This document shows positions 52,765 through 64,000 of a DNA stretch of 64,000 bases, one piece after another; within the stretch, counting starts at the first letter, position 1, and every line of letters begins with the position of its first letter. Below the pieces are notes generated by a model. That model was not told the origin of the DNA, searched no databases, and saw only the letters and a program-made list of their open reading frames with translations. The stretch is from Pollenia angustigena (Eukaryota; Arthropoda; Insecta; Diptera; Polleniidae). The stretch spans positions 109,639,802 to 109,703,801 of the forward strand of contig OV884058.1 in assembly GCA_930367215.1 (NCBI GenBank), read 5' to 3'. The position numbers and the translations under genes were made by a program.

Positions 52765-53334
52765 AACTAACATATTTCAACATTTTCTGTTGTTTATTTT
52801 ATAAATATTTCTTATATTAATTATTTTGGTTAACATGCTTGCAGTTTTTTATTTATTTTTGACACAGCTGATAGTTGACCAATTTTTAAAAATTTTTACA
52901 AAAAAGTACGGGCTACTTAGTGCAAGAACAAGAAGAAGAATATTTTTCTCTTAAAAGCTCCACCTTACCAAACTTTGAGTACGGGAACAGTTTTGCGGGT
53001 TCCCAAAGTTGAGTTGGAAGACTTAATTGAATTTAATAAAAAAAAAAAAACATGCACATGTATTATTTTTTTTAGTTTTGTACTTAATTTATGTCTTAGC
53101 TTTATTTTTATAACGTATGCCTTTTCTTCTATTTTAATGATAATAATGCGTAGGGATTTTAATGGGGGAAATTTTTTCAAGGTGAAGGGAAAATCGGAGT
53201 TTTATTAGCATGTGTAGGTATTTTTTCGAAAAATCCACGGGCAACACTGACCGCACTACAAGTCTGGTTCAATTTGATTTGCGAAATAAACTATCAACGC
53301 AAATGTTGAGAACACTTTGTTTCTTCATCTTTAA

Positions 53335-54129
53335 CAGCCGTATTCATAAACATTTTAAACTCCATTTCAAATCTGTTTTAAGCATAAATCGTTAAAATTA
53401 TATTCATAAACGAATATTACCTTAAAAACCCTATTTTAAACCTTGTGTAAATAAGCGAATTTTAAAATTGGTTCGACCCTTGTTTAAACCTATTTTAAAA
53501 TGACATTTTTGCTTTTTGCTGTGTGTTTATGGTCATTTTGAACAGTTTTGCGAGAAATTTTAAGACAATATATTATTATGTATTTAAACATTAAAAATAA
53601 AATGAAATTCAAAAATATGTATGTATGAAAAATGTATATTATTAATATATTTTTCAATTTCACAAATTAAAGCTCAAAAAATTATTAATTGTACATTATG
53701 AACTAGTGATGTGTAAACGATCAAAACAAATAAAATAAAACTCGTTATTTGAATACTTTTTGATATCAGCAATAAAATCATCATCTAAATTGCACTTTGT
53801 TTTGTTTTGTTTGAACTCTTTATTTTTTTAAATATAAGAGACAACTATTCATATATAAAAAACAATTTTTTTCTCACACACGACAAAAAAAAATTTTAGA
53901 TACGAATACGAGTATGAATTAATAACCACTGTTTTACATCATTATGATTCATGTGACAAATAAAAGAGATAGCGTTGCCACCATCAAATTAAAAAAGACG
54001 GTAAAACGTTTATTAGTTAAAATGCTGATTATGAATACGAATTTAAAAAAAAGCTTTTTTAGGCTTAAAATGTTTTTTAACTAAAATTCATCTAAAACCT
54101 GAATTATGATTTTTTTATGAATACGGCTG
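53335..54129. mobile_element. Harbinger-like MITE with TAA duplication
   Basis: CAGCCGTATTCATAAACATT and (inverse) CAGCCGTATTCATAAAAAAA; flanks TAA at 53332-53334 and 54130-54132. TTTTAAA/CATTTTAAAC words in both arms. 795 bp. Confidence 0.8.
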
Positions 54130-54159
54130 TAAATATGTATAATCTCTTAAAATATTTTT

Positions 54160-54560
54160 TTATACCCTGAGTAGCGAAGTTATTTTAACGCAGAAATAAT
54201 GGGGACTAGACTGTTATATATTTATATCACATATACTGTGTTTAAGTTTGCTATTAAAATTCAGCCAGATCGGTCCGTAAGTGCCTGTGAAATGAGCAAA
54301 AAACCACGACTGTCTCTAATTTTACCCGTAGGTCCTTGTTGTTGTTTTTTTTAATATATCTGGAGATTGGCAAGAGCCAAAAATGCAAATTAGGAACAAG
54401 GTTCTTGGTTATTAATACACAACAGCCAAAAAAAAATGTGGTGGTATCCGAGAAGTGGGCGAGTCAAGTTCCATACTAAGATATTATAGATTTCTGTATA
54501 TCTGGAGAACGGCAAGAGCTAAAGTTTCCACGACATAATGTTGCCAGTTTCAAAGCTAGA
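54160..54560 (+). repeat. Dispersed repeat fragment (CTGGAGATTGGCAAGAGC type)
   Basis: TATATCTGGAGATTGGCAAG, AAGTGGGCGAGTC and TCTGTATATCTGGAGAACGG relate it to 8560-8715 (inverse) and 59340-59720. TTTTATACCCTGAGTAGCGA at its left resembles a terminus. Confidence 0.55.
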
Positions 54561-55745
54561 TGTTATAGTTGTACAAGCAACCCTACAATTATTTGTGGCA
54601 AACTTAAAAATTATACCATTACATGACCGTATGTAACCATAATTTAGTGGTACTGCCTTGTGCAGAGATGCCTTACCCACAATTTGGTTTTCTTAACAAG
54701 AATAGAGTTAAAGTAACCGTAATATGAACGCAAATTTTCCATTAAAAATAGTTTAGTAATCCGTGACCACAATAAAGCAGATATTAGTCTTTGCGTGCAT
54801 ATTGTTGTTAAATATTGTATTCTACTTTGTATGTTACTTTGTATTTAACATAATGAATTTGATGAAGCTTTCATAGTTTTATATGTTTTTGTATATTGAA
54901 AATATTTTAATTACTTCAAATATAATTTTCAACCTTATTGTATCTTTTGGATAAACGTAACGCTGTTTTAATTACAATACATATAAATTGAAAAAATCAA
55001 AAAAAAAATTTACTTTCATCTGTATAAACTTTTCTTGACTTCCAAACCCAAAACACCATCCTCAATTAAATACGTTTTAAAACACAATCTTTCAACTTGT
55101 TTTTTGTCAAAATAAATTCATCTGCAAGTAAATAATGTGAAGACAGCACAAGCCTTTAACTTCTAATTATTGTTAATAAGTTTTTGTTTTATTTAATTAA
55201 ATAGTGTATATTTTGTTAGTACTTTTAGCCAATCTATAAAAATGTCATGTACAATTTAATAGTGATTGTCATGTAAAACATTTTGCAAAAATTAAACAGA
55301 AAAAATCAACATAGAAGAGAAAAAAAATCGTTTTAGTTCTCTTAAAGGTTTTGACTTTAAATAAGAAAAATTAGTCATTTAAATTGTTGAACATGTTTTG
55401 TATGATGTTTAAACATGACAGCAACATTTAGGAAATTGTTAAACATAAACATACAAACACCGATGCAAACTAAAAAAACACACATGCACAGACTACAATT
55501 TTATCCCAGTAAACAGTCTTAAATTTATTTTATCAAATATTTTTTCGCAGTTATAAGATGTTTGAAAGAGATGCAGAAGAAAAATTTAAAAAAGATAATA
55601 ATTTTTAAAATCTGAAATGTTGTAAAACTTTATTTTTTAAAGTATTAAAAAAAAATAAATTTTTTAAAGGATGAGAATGATTTCGGAAAATGACTTAATT
55701 GTAGTTCAGGTGATAGTTAAGATTTTAGTTCATGAACAAAGAAAG
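54561..55745. other. AT-rich sequence, nothing recognised
   Basis: No coding or paired repeat signal. Confidence 0.4.
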
Positions 55746-55750
55746 AAAAA

Positions 55751-56556
55751 CACTCGGAAAATATTAAGTATTTTATACTTACTTTAAGTACGAGCCGTAC
55801 TTTAAAATTTAATTTCGAATAATATTAAAACGTACTTTAAACAATCCTTAATAGAATTACTTTCGAAAATCAAATCCGGAATTTCTTAAAATAATAATAA
55901 AATAAAAAAAATATTGTACTTTTTGTTGTTAGTTCCACTCGGAGAGTAAAATTAAAAAGTGAGCGTTTTAATCTCATTTAACTTATAAAAGTTTGTTGCA
56001 GACACAACAAAAACGCCATACAACTAGTTAAAAAATAAAATGATTGTTGTGTGTAGAAACAAGATAAAAACACATTTTTTCATGTTTAAAAAGTAAAATT
56101 GATAACTCTTGCTTCTCATTCAGTTTATATTTTCAGTTTATATGTAATTTAAGTTTTTAAAGTAAAAACCATATCGAGAATGATGCTGGTGTTTTATACT
56201 TGAAATTCTGTGATCTGTAAAACGGATAAGTAAATCAATCATAATAAAATGCTAATTCTTATTTCACTTTTGGTTTATTTTAAGTACGAATTCTGGATTA
56301 AATCAACTTTATAGGTCTTAAATCAAGCGCATTTTGAGATGGATTCAATCTTTGTTTTACTTGAATCAATCACATTTTCGGTTTATTTCAAGTTCGAAAT
56401 CGGGATTAAATATGGATAATTTAAGTAGTTTGTGATTGAAAATTCGTACTTGAATCAATCTTTCATTACTTGATTCAAGAAAATCCGTACGCAACGTACT
56501 ATTAATACCGCTTCGGATTGATTTCAATACGGACGGATTGATTTTACTTTTGAGTG
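55751..56556. mobile_element. Candidate MITE (CACTCAAAAGTAAAAT ends)
   Basis: Left CACTCGGAAAATATTAAGTA and inverse right CACTCAAAAGTAAAATCAAT. Both arms hold GTACTT/AAGTACGA words and ATTGATT...AATCAAT arrays on the right. Flank TA only on the right. Confidence 0.45.
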
Positions 56557-56569
56557 TATAACTTTAAGT

Positions 56570-57065
56570 CTTAGTTTCGAATCAAAACCAGATTCCATTT
56601 TAGGTTTAAGCTAAGGCTTTCGTTAAGGTTATAATTCCGATTCTAGTTCGGGTGCTCTTGTTCAAGTTTGATTTCAGTTTCTAGTTCCGGTTGCAGTTTG
56701 GGTTCTTATTATTATTTTAGATTCTTTTTCGGATTTAAGTTTAGTTTGGGTTATAGTTCAGGTTTAAGTTCAGTTGCTAGTAAATATTACTTACACTTTA
56801 GGTAGGTTCTTGTTCAGATTCAAATTTTAGATCTTGCACAAGTTTTTGTTGTTTAAGATCTTGTAGAAGTTTTTGTTGTAATTTAGGTTCTAATTGAGAC
56901 TCTTGTTAAGCTTCTTCTTCAGATTATAGTTTCAGCCCTAAGTCAGACTCTAGTTCAGGTTATTGATTATGCTTTAATTCCGTTCTAGTTTAGGTTCAAA
57001 ATTAAGTTCATATTCTAGAAAATGCTGTAGTTTAGCCTCCTGTGCATTTAATTCACATTTCAGGT
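56570..57065 (+). repeat. Degenerate AGTTC/GGTTC minisatellite
   Basis: Almost entirely variations of TTCTAGTTCAGGTT and TTAGGTTCTAGTT in 6- and 12-base steps (for example GATTCTAGTTCGGGTGCTC, GGTTATAGTTCAGGTTTAAG). No single unit is conserved, so it is old. Confidence 0.75.
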
Positions 57066-58765
57066 AACATCCCAATAAAAATATTCTTTACTTTATAAAG
57101 TACTAATAGAACGTTTTAAAAAGTATGATACATAGTATTTTTTGCGCTACGCAATAAGACATATAACAATGCAGTAAGTGAGTGAATTCTAATCAAGTTT
57201 TATAAAAAAAAAAAAATAACATCTAAGGGACCCCGGCATTCTTTACTAAGAAGCTGATTTCTAAAGGAAAATATTAGAAAATAACTATTAAACTGGTTTT
57301 CATTTCTATGTCAATGTCCTGGAAATAGGGACATCACAGAAAAAAATACCGGAAAAACCCGGTGTTTGCCTGTTTGAAGGATCTATCTGAATTGAACTAA
57401 GGTTGCTTCTTCTCTTTATTAGGAAGACTAATTGGTTGAATTCTGCAGTGACGCAAATTGAGTATCTGCTCTGTAGGATGGGCACAAGAGCTGGTATCAC
57501 AAAGGGACCACTAACGGACTCAAGTGAGCTGTCTCTCGTTGGCTACCCAAGGAACCTTATCTAGCGTAACTGTTACGACAAAAAAATGTAAATCTGACCG
57601 ACACAAGTCTTTTATACTTTGAATAAAGAGCTTTTTGTGTCAAAAATTTATTGCTTTAAAATGCGAGCTCGCCATATAAAATTCATACCTTCTGCAAGCG
57701 AAACTTTTACATGTCTCACTACGTTTGAGGCCTTATTTTTTATTATTTGATATTAAAATTATAAAAATTTAATTTGTCTAATCATCTTTTGTTAATCAAA
57801 TTGACATCAAATCGAACATCAAATCGAACTCGATAGTAAAACTCAAACACCGCTGCACATACACACATACATATGCGGCAGTCGAGCAAATATGTAGATT
57901 TGTTTTCAAATTGAGAAAGATTTGACATGCAAACTTTTTAAAGTTAAGAGCAAATGACTTGAAAATAAATTGAGAATTACTGTAACTGTACATATTTCGC
58001 AAATTAAAAATAAATCACTTTATTATTTTAATGTAAAAATATTTTGGATTTGAAAATTGAATTGCAAAAAATATTAGTTAAACAATTTAAAAATTTCAAA
58101 TTGAAAGTAAAACTTAAAAAATACAGGTTTGTAGGAAAAACTTGAGAATTCGTTTTAGTATCAAGGAAAGATCTCACACTGTTTTAAGAATTGACATGGG
58201 ATTTGTAGGTTGGGTTGTGATTTTTTTTTCTAAAGAATGATGCATGCTAATTTATTTGTGTGTATGTAAGTCTGCATCACTAAAGTGCAACTAAAAACAA
58301 TTTTTAAAGTTTAAAGAAATGTATTCCAATCTTATTTTGCATTTGGCAAACTTGCAACATTCTCTTGCTGCAAGTACACACATTCTTATCCAAAGATACA
58401 GTAATGGCAAACTTCTTACATGCAATAATTGTTTGACAAATATTGAATTTCTTGTAATTGTTGTTTTAACTCATGTCGATTTTTATTTTCTTTTACTTGT
58501 TTTATTTTTAGGAAGACAACAAAAATCAATGTTGATTTAAAAGTGTAAAAATACAAAAGAAAATAGAATTAAGATTTGTGTTAAGAAGTAACTAAGAGTA
58601 AAGAAAAACATTCACCATTTTTTTAAGGTACCAGAAAAGAGTTGTATTTTAGATTCAATATATCATTAGTAACTTTGGGGCATTTAGAAGATCTCTTATT
58701 AAATAGTGTTAAATCCAAAATACCGATCCCTTGCTTAACACTACTCCACAATCTTCTTATATCAG
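57066..58765. other. Mostly AT-rich, one mixed patch
   Basis: 57290-57560 is of balanced composition (GCAGTGACGCAAATTGAGTA, GGGCACAAGAGCTGGTATCA) and may be a repeat or LINE-tail fragment, but I cannot assign it. Frames here lack any family motif. Confidence 0.35.
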
Positions 58766-58768
58766 AAG

Positions 58769-59268
58769 CAGTGTTCGAAAATAAACAGTACATTATTTAA
58801 CGTTCGGCTCACACACCCAGGAACGATATCTATTTTTTTAGTGATTGTGTAATCATACACAATCTTTAATACCGTTTGTAACTATTTTCAAGAAAGAACC
58901 GAACATTATACATATAAACAGAACAATTGTAGTGATAGTGTAGACAAACATTATATTTTAATTTTCTATAATGTTTTTTTGTTTATGCAAAAAATGTTTG
59001 GTTTTTTTTAACAACCAAAAGGGACGAACAATAATGAGCCGAACCGAACACATTGAAGTTTGTGGATTTTCAAAAAAAAACCGAACGGAATTAAATGTTC
59101 ACATCTTTTGTTGAGTTTGATAAAAACAGTAATATTTTTGTGTTCGAAAGATGACTAACAGGGAAACGTTATTTTTTTAATGATTTTCTACACAAAATCT
59201 ATTAGCGTTTGGGTTTTCCACAAATCTACCGAACCGAACATTAAGAAACGATATTTAGTGTTTATTTC
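58769..59268. mobile_element. hAT MITE (CAGTGTTC), copy 2
   Basis: Begins CAGTGTTCGAAAATAAACAG and follows copy 1 (48385-49039) to TTAGTGTTTATTTC, but the last bases of the right end are lost. The left flank is ATCAGAAG, and AGAAG follows the truncated right end. Confidence 0.75.
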
Positions 59269-59339
59269 AGAAGACATTCCAAACTGAGAAAATTAAAAAG
59301 AAGTAAGAAGTATTTTTTTTGTAATTAATACAACATTAA

Positions 59340-59790
59340 AGTATTCTGCAAACTCCAAATTAGGTACAAACATCTCGGTTATCACAAAATTTTGGCGGGA
59401 TTGGAAAAGTGGGCGTGGCGCAAAATAGTTTTTTTTATATCTTTAGAACGGTAGGAGAAAATTTTGCCAAATTCGGAACACATAGCTGGGATATTAATAC
59501 ACAACATCCCTAAAAATATATTGGGGGGCTGAAAAGTAAGGGGGCACCTCCCGTAGATTTCTGTATATCTGGAAAACGGCAAAAGATAAAGTTTCCAAAA
59601 TAGCTACAAGCATCTAGATTATCAATACACAACATCCGACGAAATGTGGGCGGAATTTTAGAAGTAGGCGTGACACAAAATAGATTTATTTATATCTAAA
59701 GAACGGTATTTATATTACTTTCTGTTGTTATCGCATGGTGATGGTGAAGGGTATATAATATTCGGCAAAGCCGAATAGAGAACTTTTTCA
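59340..59790 (-). repeat. Dispersed repeat ending in TCGGCAAAGCCGA
   Basis: Runs from AAATTAGGTACAAACATCTC through two AAGTGGGCG phrases and TATATCTTTAGAACGGTA to GGTATATAATATTCGGCAAA then GCCGAATAG. Links the CTCCAGATATAC fragments and the TCGGCNNNGCCGA arms into one family: body to the left, palindromic arm at the end. Confidence 0.6.
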
Positions 59791-60413
59791 TGTTCATTTT
59801 GCAGTTCTTTTAGTAAAAATAATGTAAACATTTTGTTACTCTACCGGCAACTTGTTGTACAACCGATCTGAAGATGGCAATATATATGAAATGTATGATG
59901 GTTGTTGTTAAGTGTCTTACAAAAATATTTTGCAGTAAGCAAAATAAAAAAAATAAAGAAAAATAAAATCAACAGCAAATCACACAAACTTTTTTAAAGC
60001 TTAAATACAACATTCCCCATGTGTTTCTGAAAAACAAATAAGGAAGCTTGCTTCATCAGCTTATTCTACTGTGTTGCTGCTGTCGAAGATGTTCATTATG
60101 ATGATGACGACCATATTGACATTGACGCAATGTTAAAGTACATAGTATGTAGTATAGTATTTATGTACTACATACTGCTGTTATTTAATTGTTTATGATC
60201 TATGCCAATATACATACATTTGAGATGCTGTAAAACATATTTTTTTTTAAAGCATTTCTTGATATTAGTAAGCCCATCATATAAAGTGTAATTGCTGGAA
60301 TCTTCAAGGAATTGCCAACTGCAGCCATTGTAAACAGATGGCAGAGCAATTAATAAATCTTCAATTTAAAAAAAGAATTAAATCAATTTTTCTTATGCCC
60401 AATTTTCAGGATA
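59791..60413. other. AT-rich sequence, nothing recognised
   Basis: A few GATGATGATGACGACC-type simple words at 60090. No gene seen. Confidence 0.4.
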
Positions 60414-61041
60414 GTATTTAATAGGGATTGCTGTTCGGTTTTAACCGAAATTGAAACCGCGGTTTTAAATGCCTAAAACCGAAACCGAAAACCGACAAAA
60501 AAAACCTCGGTTTTAGGATTTACTTTAACAATATATTTATGCTTAAAGAAATTGCAAATTAAACATAATACTGGAACTTCATACACAAAAATTTTATACG
60601 TAACAGCTTGCAACAATGGCAATTTATTTCAAAATTCTTAAAATTCAAAATAAGTACCAAGAAGAACAAATGTTACCTTTTTAACATGTTAAGTAGACGC
60701 CTAATTTGTGTGGCACAAAATACCACCTGGGCCTAGCTGGGACCAATAGTATTTGGTATGGAGTTTTTGTGGCTATAGAAAAAACTCACACAAACGAACG
60801 CCTGGGCAAGGCTGGGACTACTTTTATATGTATGGACTATTTTATGGCTATAGCAGGAAAATTTTGTCGGAAAGTGGAAAAATTCTTCGAAAAAAGAGTA
60901 AAGAAAGAATTATTATGTGTTGCTTATGCGTTTTGATACGTTTCATTTTGATTTTATAAACTACAGTACATATGTATATAATAGGGCACAATATGAACAA
61001 AATTTTCATTCGGCCAATTGCGACGCCCACGGTGTTTATGA

Positions 61042-61190
61042 GTGCCCCGGTAGGCTAGCTGGTAGCGAGCTAGTCTATCAGTGCCGAGGTTGCGGGTTCG
61101 ATTCCCGCCAGAGACTCTGGTTTCTTTCCTGCAGACAAGCAAAAAGCTTCGCGGGATTAGCTTAGGAAAATTTAAAAAAAAAAAAAAAAC
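61042..61190 (+). mobile_element. tRNA-derived SINE
   Basis: Head with box A region TAGGCTAGCTGGTAGCGAGC and a perfect box B GGTTCGATTCC (61095-61105) inside CGGGTTCGATTCCCGCC, the latter a T-arm stem-loop. A 60-bp tRNA-unrelated body follows, then an A-rich tail (61171-61189). Pol III transcription and LINE-driven mobility are the known mode of such elements. Target duplication not resolved. Confidence 0.75.
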
Positions 61191-61221
61191 TTTTTTCTCA
61201 TTTTCTTGTAAAAAACACTTT

Positions 61222-61570
61222 GGCCCAGAACAGACGGTAAAACGCAACTTCAACGAAGCCCTTTAGAACTTATTGTTTTGAAACCAGTTTCAATCGTTTT
61301 CCACACACCCTGCAACCTAAATTGTACCAGAATGTATTGAAATTATCACAATCATTTCGATTTTCTTTGAGAACAGATGAAACGCAAGCACGAGTTTCCT
61401 GCACGCCGGTTTCAATGCAACTGATTTCCAATGCATTTCAAACCAGTCTCAAAATGGTCGCGTCGTGTGTGGTTCCTCAAAGGAGTCTATGGCTTAAACT
61501 CAAATGAAACTCGAAAATAACTAGAAGTTGCAGTTTCGTTGCAGTTGCGTTTCACCGTCTGTTCTGGGCC
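61222..61570. mobile_element. MITE (GGCCCAGAACAGACGG)
   Basis: GGCCCAGAACAGACGGTAAA then ACGCAACTTC, inverse right GGCCCAGAACAGACGGTGAA then ACGCAACTGC; flanks TTT both sides. 349 bp. CATTTGAAA/TTTCAAT words inside. Harbinger-like by 3-bp duplication, weakly. Confidence 0.75.
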
Positions 61571-61846
61571 TTTGGTTGAGGAAAACATAATGTTTCGTTT
61601 TGATTTTCTTAATAAAATTTATAAAAAAAAAAACTGGGAAAAAGTCAAAACAATTCCTGGCCAGGCCCAGATATACAGGAGTTAATAAAAGTACCTGCAT
61701 TGAAACAATTAAAAAAAATATATATATTTTTATGTATGAAGTTTAACTTTGACATTTTCAAAACCGAAACCGACCGGTTTTAATCATTTTAAAACCGAAA
61801 CCGCGGTTTCACTTTTTTACGGTTTTTAGCAAACTCTAGTATTTAA

Positions 61847-62750
61847 ATCAATATTAAGTTAATTTTCATAACAAACTAAAATCGTATTTAAAACAGAGTT
61901 TTTTTTTTGAGTTTTATTTGAAAAGTCTTTTTTAATTAAGTTAAAAGTATGGTAGCACTACTAAATACAAAAAAAAATATAAAAAAGTGTATTTATTTAC
62001 AAGGTGGTCTGAAAAAACAGCTGACTGTTAATGCTTTGCCTGTTGTTGTTTTATTGTTGTGATATTGCCACCTTGCTAAAATATTACAATGGAAACTTAA
62101 GTTGAAATTAAGTGTACCACATCGGTGAATTAAGTTTCACTTAAGTTTTTAGTGAAGAAGAGAATTTTGTATTTAAAACGATTTTAAAAATAAATGTGTT
62201 TTAATATCAATCCTGAAAATTAGCCATTAAACATATGTATGTAAGTTTTTACAATATGTGTCTTTGAATTCCATTTTGAAAATAACTAAGCCAACGACTG
62301 CACTCGTAAAATTTTAAAATTTTTAGTTAACGAAGAACAATTAAGGTATCTTACATTGATAGACCATAAATTAGTCTTAATGTTAATCAACTGGAGTCCC
62401 TCTTGAACTAATGATTTTCGTCTATACAAAGTTATGAACTACATACATAACATAAATAATACCCAGTTGCATTTAAAATACCTAGTAAAGTACTTTAATA
62501 ATTTCAAAGTTTTTTTCTGAATTTAAGATCTATAAATCCTTTACCACCCAATGATATTAAATGTGGTTTCGATTTAAATTCGATTATTTTATAAATACTT
62601 GAGTTACTAACAAAAATACACCAGTTTTAACCATTTACGTTAAAATGTTCAACAAATTTACAGTGGTGGAAAAAATTATAGAAAATTAATTATGAATTGA
62701 ATACTTAAAACCCAAAAATATTGATCTGGAAACAATTTACAAAATGAAAA
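61847..62750. other. AT-rich sequence, nothing recognised
   Basis: No supported feature. Confidence 0.4.
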
Positions 62751-62754
62751 CAAG

Positions 62755-63898
62755 CCCTGCCGGAGATTGAACTAGTACCTAACTAGTACAAAAATGTCCA
62801 GTACTAGTTCCCAACTCTTAAATTGTCTATATCATCTTAATGCTCAAATTAGCATTGAGTGTGCTTGGAAAATCGAACAATTTTAGAAGATTTATTGTTC
62901 GAATAATTTAAAATTGCTTATTTCGATTGAAGGATTAATCGAAGAATTTATGCCGATTAATCGAATAATAATAATATATAGTATTTCTTATTAATGTAAA
63001 CATTTTTAAAGTTTTAAGTCGAATAAATAAACCAAATGTATGTGTCCGTTGGAATTAAAAAAAAAAGTCATGTTAAGTAAGTAATTCAGCTTATATTTTT
63101 GTTAAATTTTTCAAAACATTTTTATAATTCTTTTTACAAAAGAAAAAACAACAAAGGTATGTTCATTTAAAGTTTTATACTTATTTTATGTTCTAGAAAT
63201 CGTGAAGTGAAATTGAAATCGAACGATAATTTAACTTCAATTACTATTTACAAAATGACCATAGTTTTTCGTGGTTTTAAGTGTTGTTCTTGCAGAAATA
63301 ATAGATATTTAAAGAATAAAGTTCTCATATATAAAATGGAATATTTTTATGAACTTTCATTGCAGGGTTGTTTTTAAAATTTGCTTGATTCTAGATCCAC
63401 TTCATTTCGATTTCTAGAACACGACCGTATTTTTTAACATAATAGTTCATGCGTTTCTCTCTTTAGAATGAGTTTGGCTTAAAAATATTGTACAATGGAT
63501 AAATCTAATAACGCTAAATGTAACAGGTGTTCAAAAAAAGAATGATTACTACTAATTTACTAATTTTTTCTAAAATTATCGAACAAAAATCTCGTAATTT
63601 ATAAAATTTTTGGATTTAGAATTATTCGATTAATCGAATAACTTCAACATTTTATTCGTTTAATCGAATAAGTTAAAAATGTCAAATATCGATTATTCGT
63701 TCAATCGAACAAAAATAAAACCCGATTAATTGAACACCCTAGTATGTACTCGAATTTTAGTTTTGTTACACAAATTTCTATCAGTCTACAGCTGATGCCT
63801 TTGTACTACATCAAGTACTGGTACTCATAAGCACTAGTATTTTTGTAAAAAAAAAAATTCTAACACCGTTTGCGTTAGTACATCTTTTTCTCCTGCAG
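62755..63898. mobile_element. TIR element (CCCTGCCGGAGA) with a second inner set
   Basis: CCCTGCCGGAGATTGAACTA then GTAC, inverse right CCCTGCAGGAGAAAAAGATG then TACTAACG; ACTAGTAC words inside both ends. Within it 62870-63740 is framed by TTCGATTAATCGAATAA-type arrays and a TTGAACACCCTA right edge, suggesting another insertion. No matching flanks found. Confidence 0.5.
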
Positions 63899-64000
63899 GG
63901 TTGCTATTTGATTTAAAATCATTTATTTATGCCATTTTTATAATAAAATCTGCAGTTTTATCCCCTAAAAGTGCAACACCAACAGGGAGTTGGTGCTTTT

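Larger units (their letters stand above)
51223..53249. mobile_element. hAT element (CAGTGTTGCC), perfect 8-bp duplication
   Basis: CAGTGTTGCCAGAAGTAGGG and GGGCAACACTG; flanks ACCGCACT at 51215-51222 and 53250-53257. GTAGGGA/AAAATCC words near both ends. Holds a LINE tail and a GGGGGTGT element. Confidence 0.9.
60422..61838. mobile_element. hAT element (TAGGGATTGCTG), perfect 8-bp duplication
   Basis: TAGGGATTGCTGTTCGGTTT and (inverse) TAGAGTTTGCTAAAAACCG; flanks GTATTTAA at 60414-60421 and 61839-61846. Dense CGGTTTT/AAAACCG subterminal repeats on both sides. Holds a SINE and a MITE. No transposase. Confidence 0.85.

Noticed and set aside
61042..61112. Functional tRNA gene
   Set aside because: No acceptor-stem pairing or proper anticodon arm could be drawn, and a SINE body and A tail follow.

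Overview
The window reads as nuclear DNA of a higher (brachyceran, probably calyptrate) fly. It is very AT-rich and carries insect-type transposable elements: hAT, mariner/Tc1, PIF/Harbinger, Helitron-like, Penelope-like, jockey/CR1-like LINEs and a tRNA-derived SINE. It also holds dispersed repeats of the kind common in fly genomes, such as arms with a TTCGGCNNTGCCGAA palindrome. I found no host protein gene, rRNA, functional tRNA, CRISPR array or bacterial-style operon. It looks like intergenic or large-intron DNA built almost wholly from nested transposons. Species assignment is inference.

Layout. 0-10 kb: a GC-richer minisatellite; three copies of a family with CCCAGCTAGCAT ends, one of them carrying a hammerhead-ribozyme element; a Tc1-like element (5069-8551) swollen by nested insertions. 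10.8-18.4 kb: a broken hAT transposase of the ZMYM1/DUF4371 type, split by a LINE (11450-14811) and by a terminal-inverted-repeat element (14945-18123). The latter holds a second hAT, a tandem hammerhead element and a hAT MITE. 19-21.4 kb: two Penelope-like fragments head to head, one still carrying a GIY-YIG nuclease reading frame, then a hAT MITE with a perfect 8-bp target duplication. 22.5-26.2 kb: a tandem satellite interrupted by a frameshifted LINE. 27.4-34.3 kb: a dispersed-repeat inverted pair, a dead Tc1 element, and a dense cluster of elements with 3-bp TAA/TTA duplications, one retaining a Harbinger-like nuclease exon. 35.3-35.9 kb: a TTAA-flanked fold-back element with a tRNA-like module in each arm. 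36.7-44.7 kb: a Russian doll of hAT, mariner, hAT, an unusual CAC-ended transposon with an intact spliced reading frame, a MITE, another hAT, and smaller MITEs. 44.8-64 kb: more hAT, Harbinger-like and Helitron-like elements, a jockey tail, a SINE and a degenerate minisatellite.

The strongest biology is the hammerhead repeat family, which shows compensatory stem I changes between copies; the TTAA fold-back with opposed Pol III-like modules; and the CAC-ended element, whose 5-bp duplication can be checked against the mariner sequence it interrupted. No database search or folding program was run. Family names rest on motifs read by eye.
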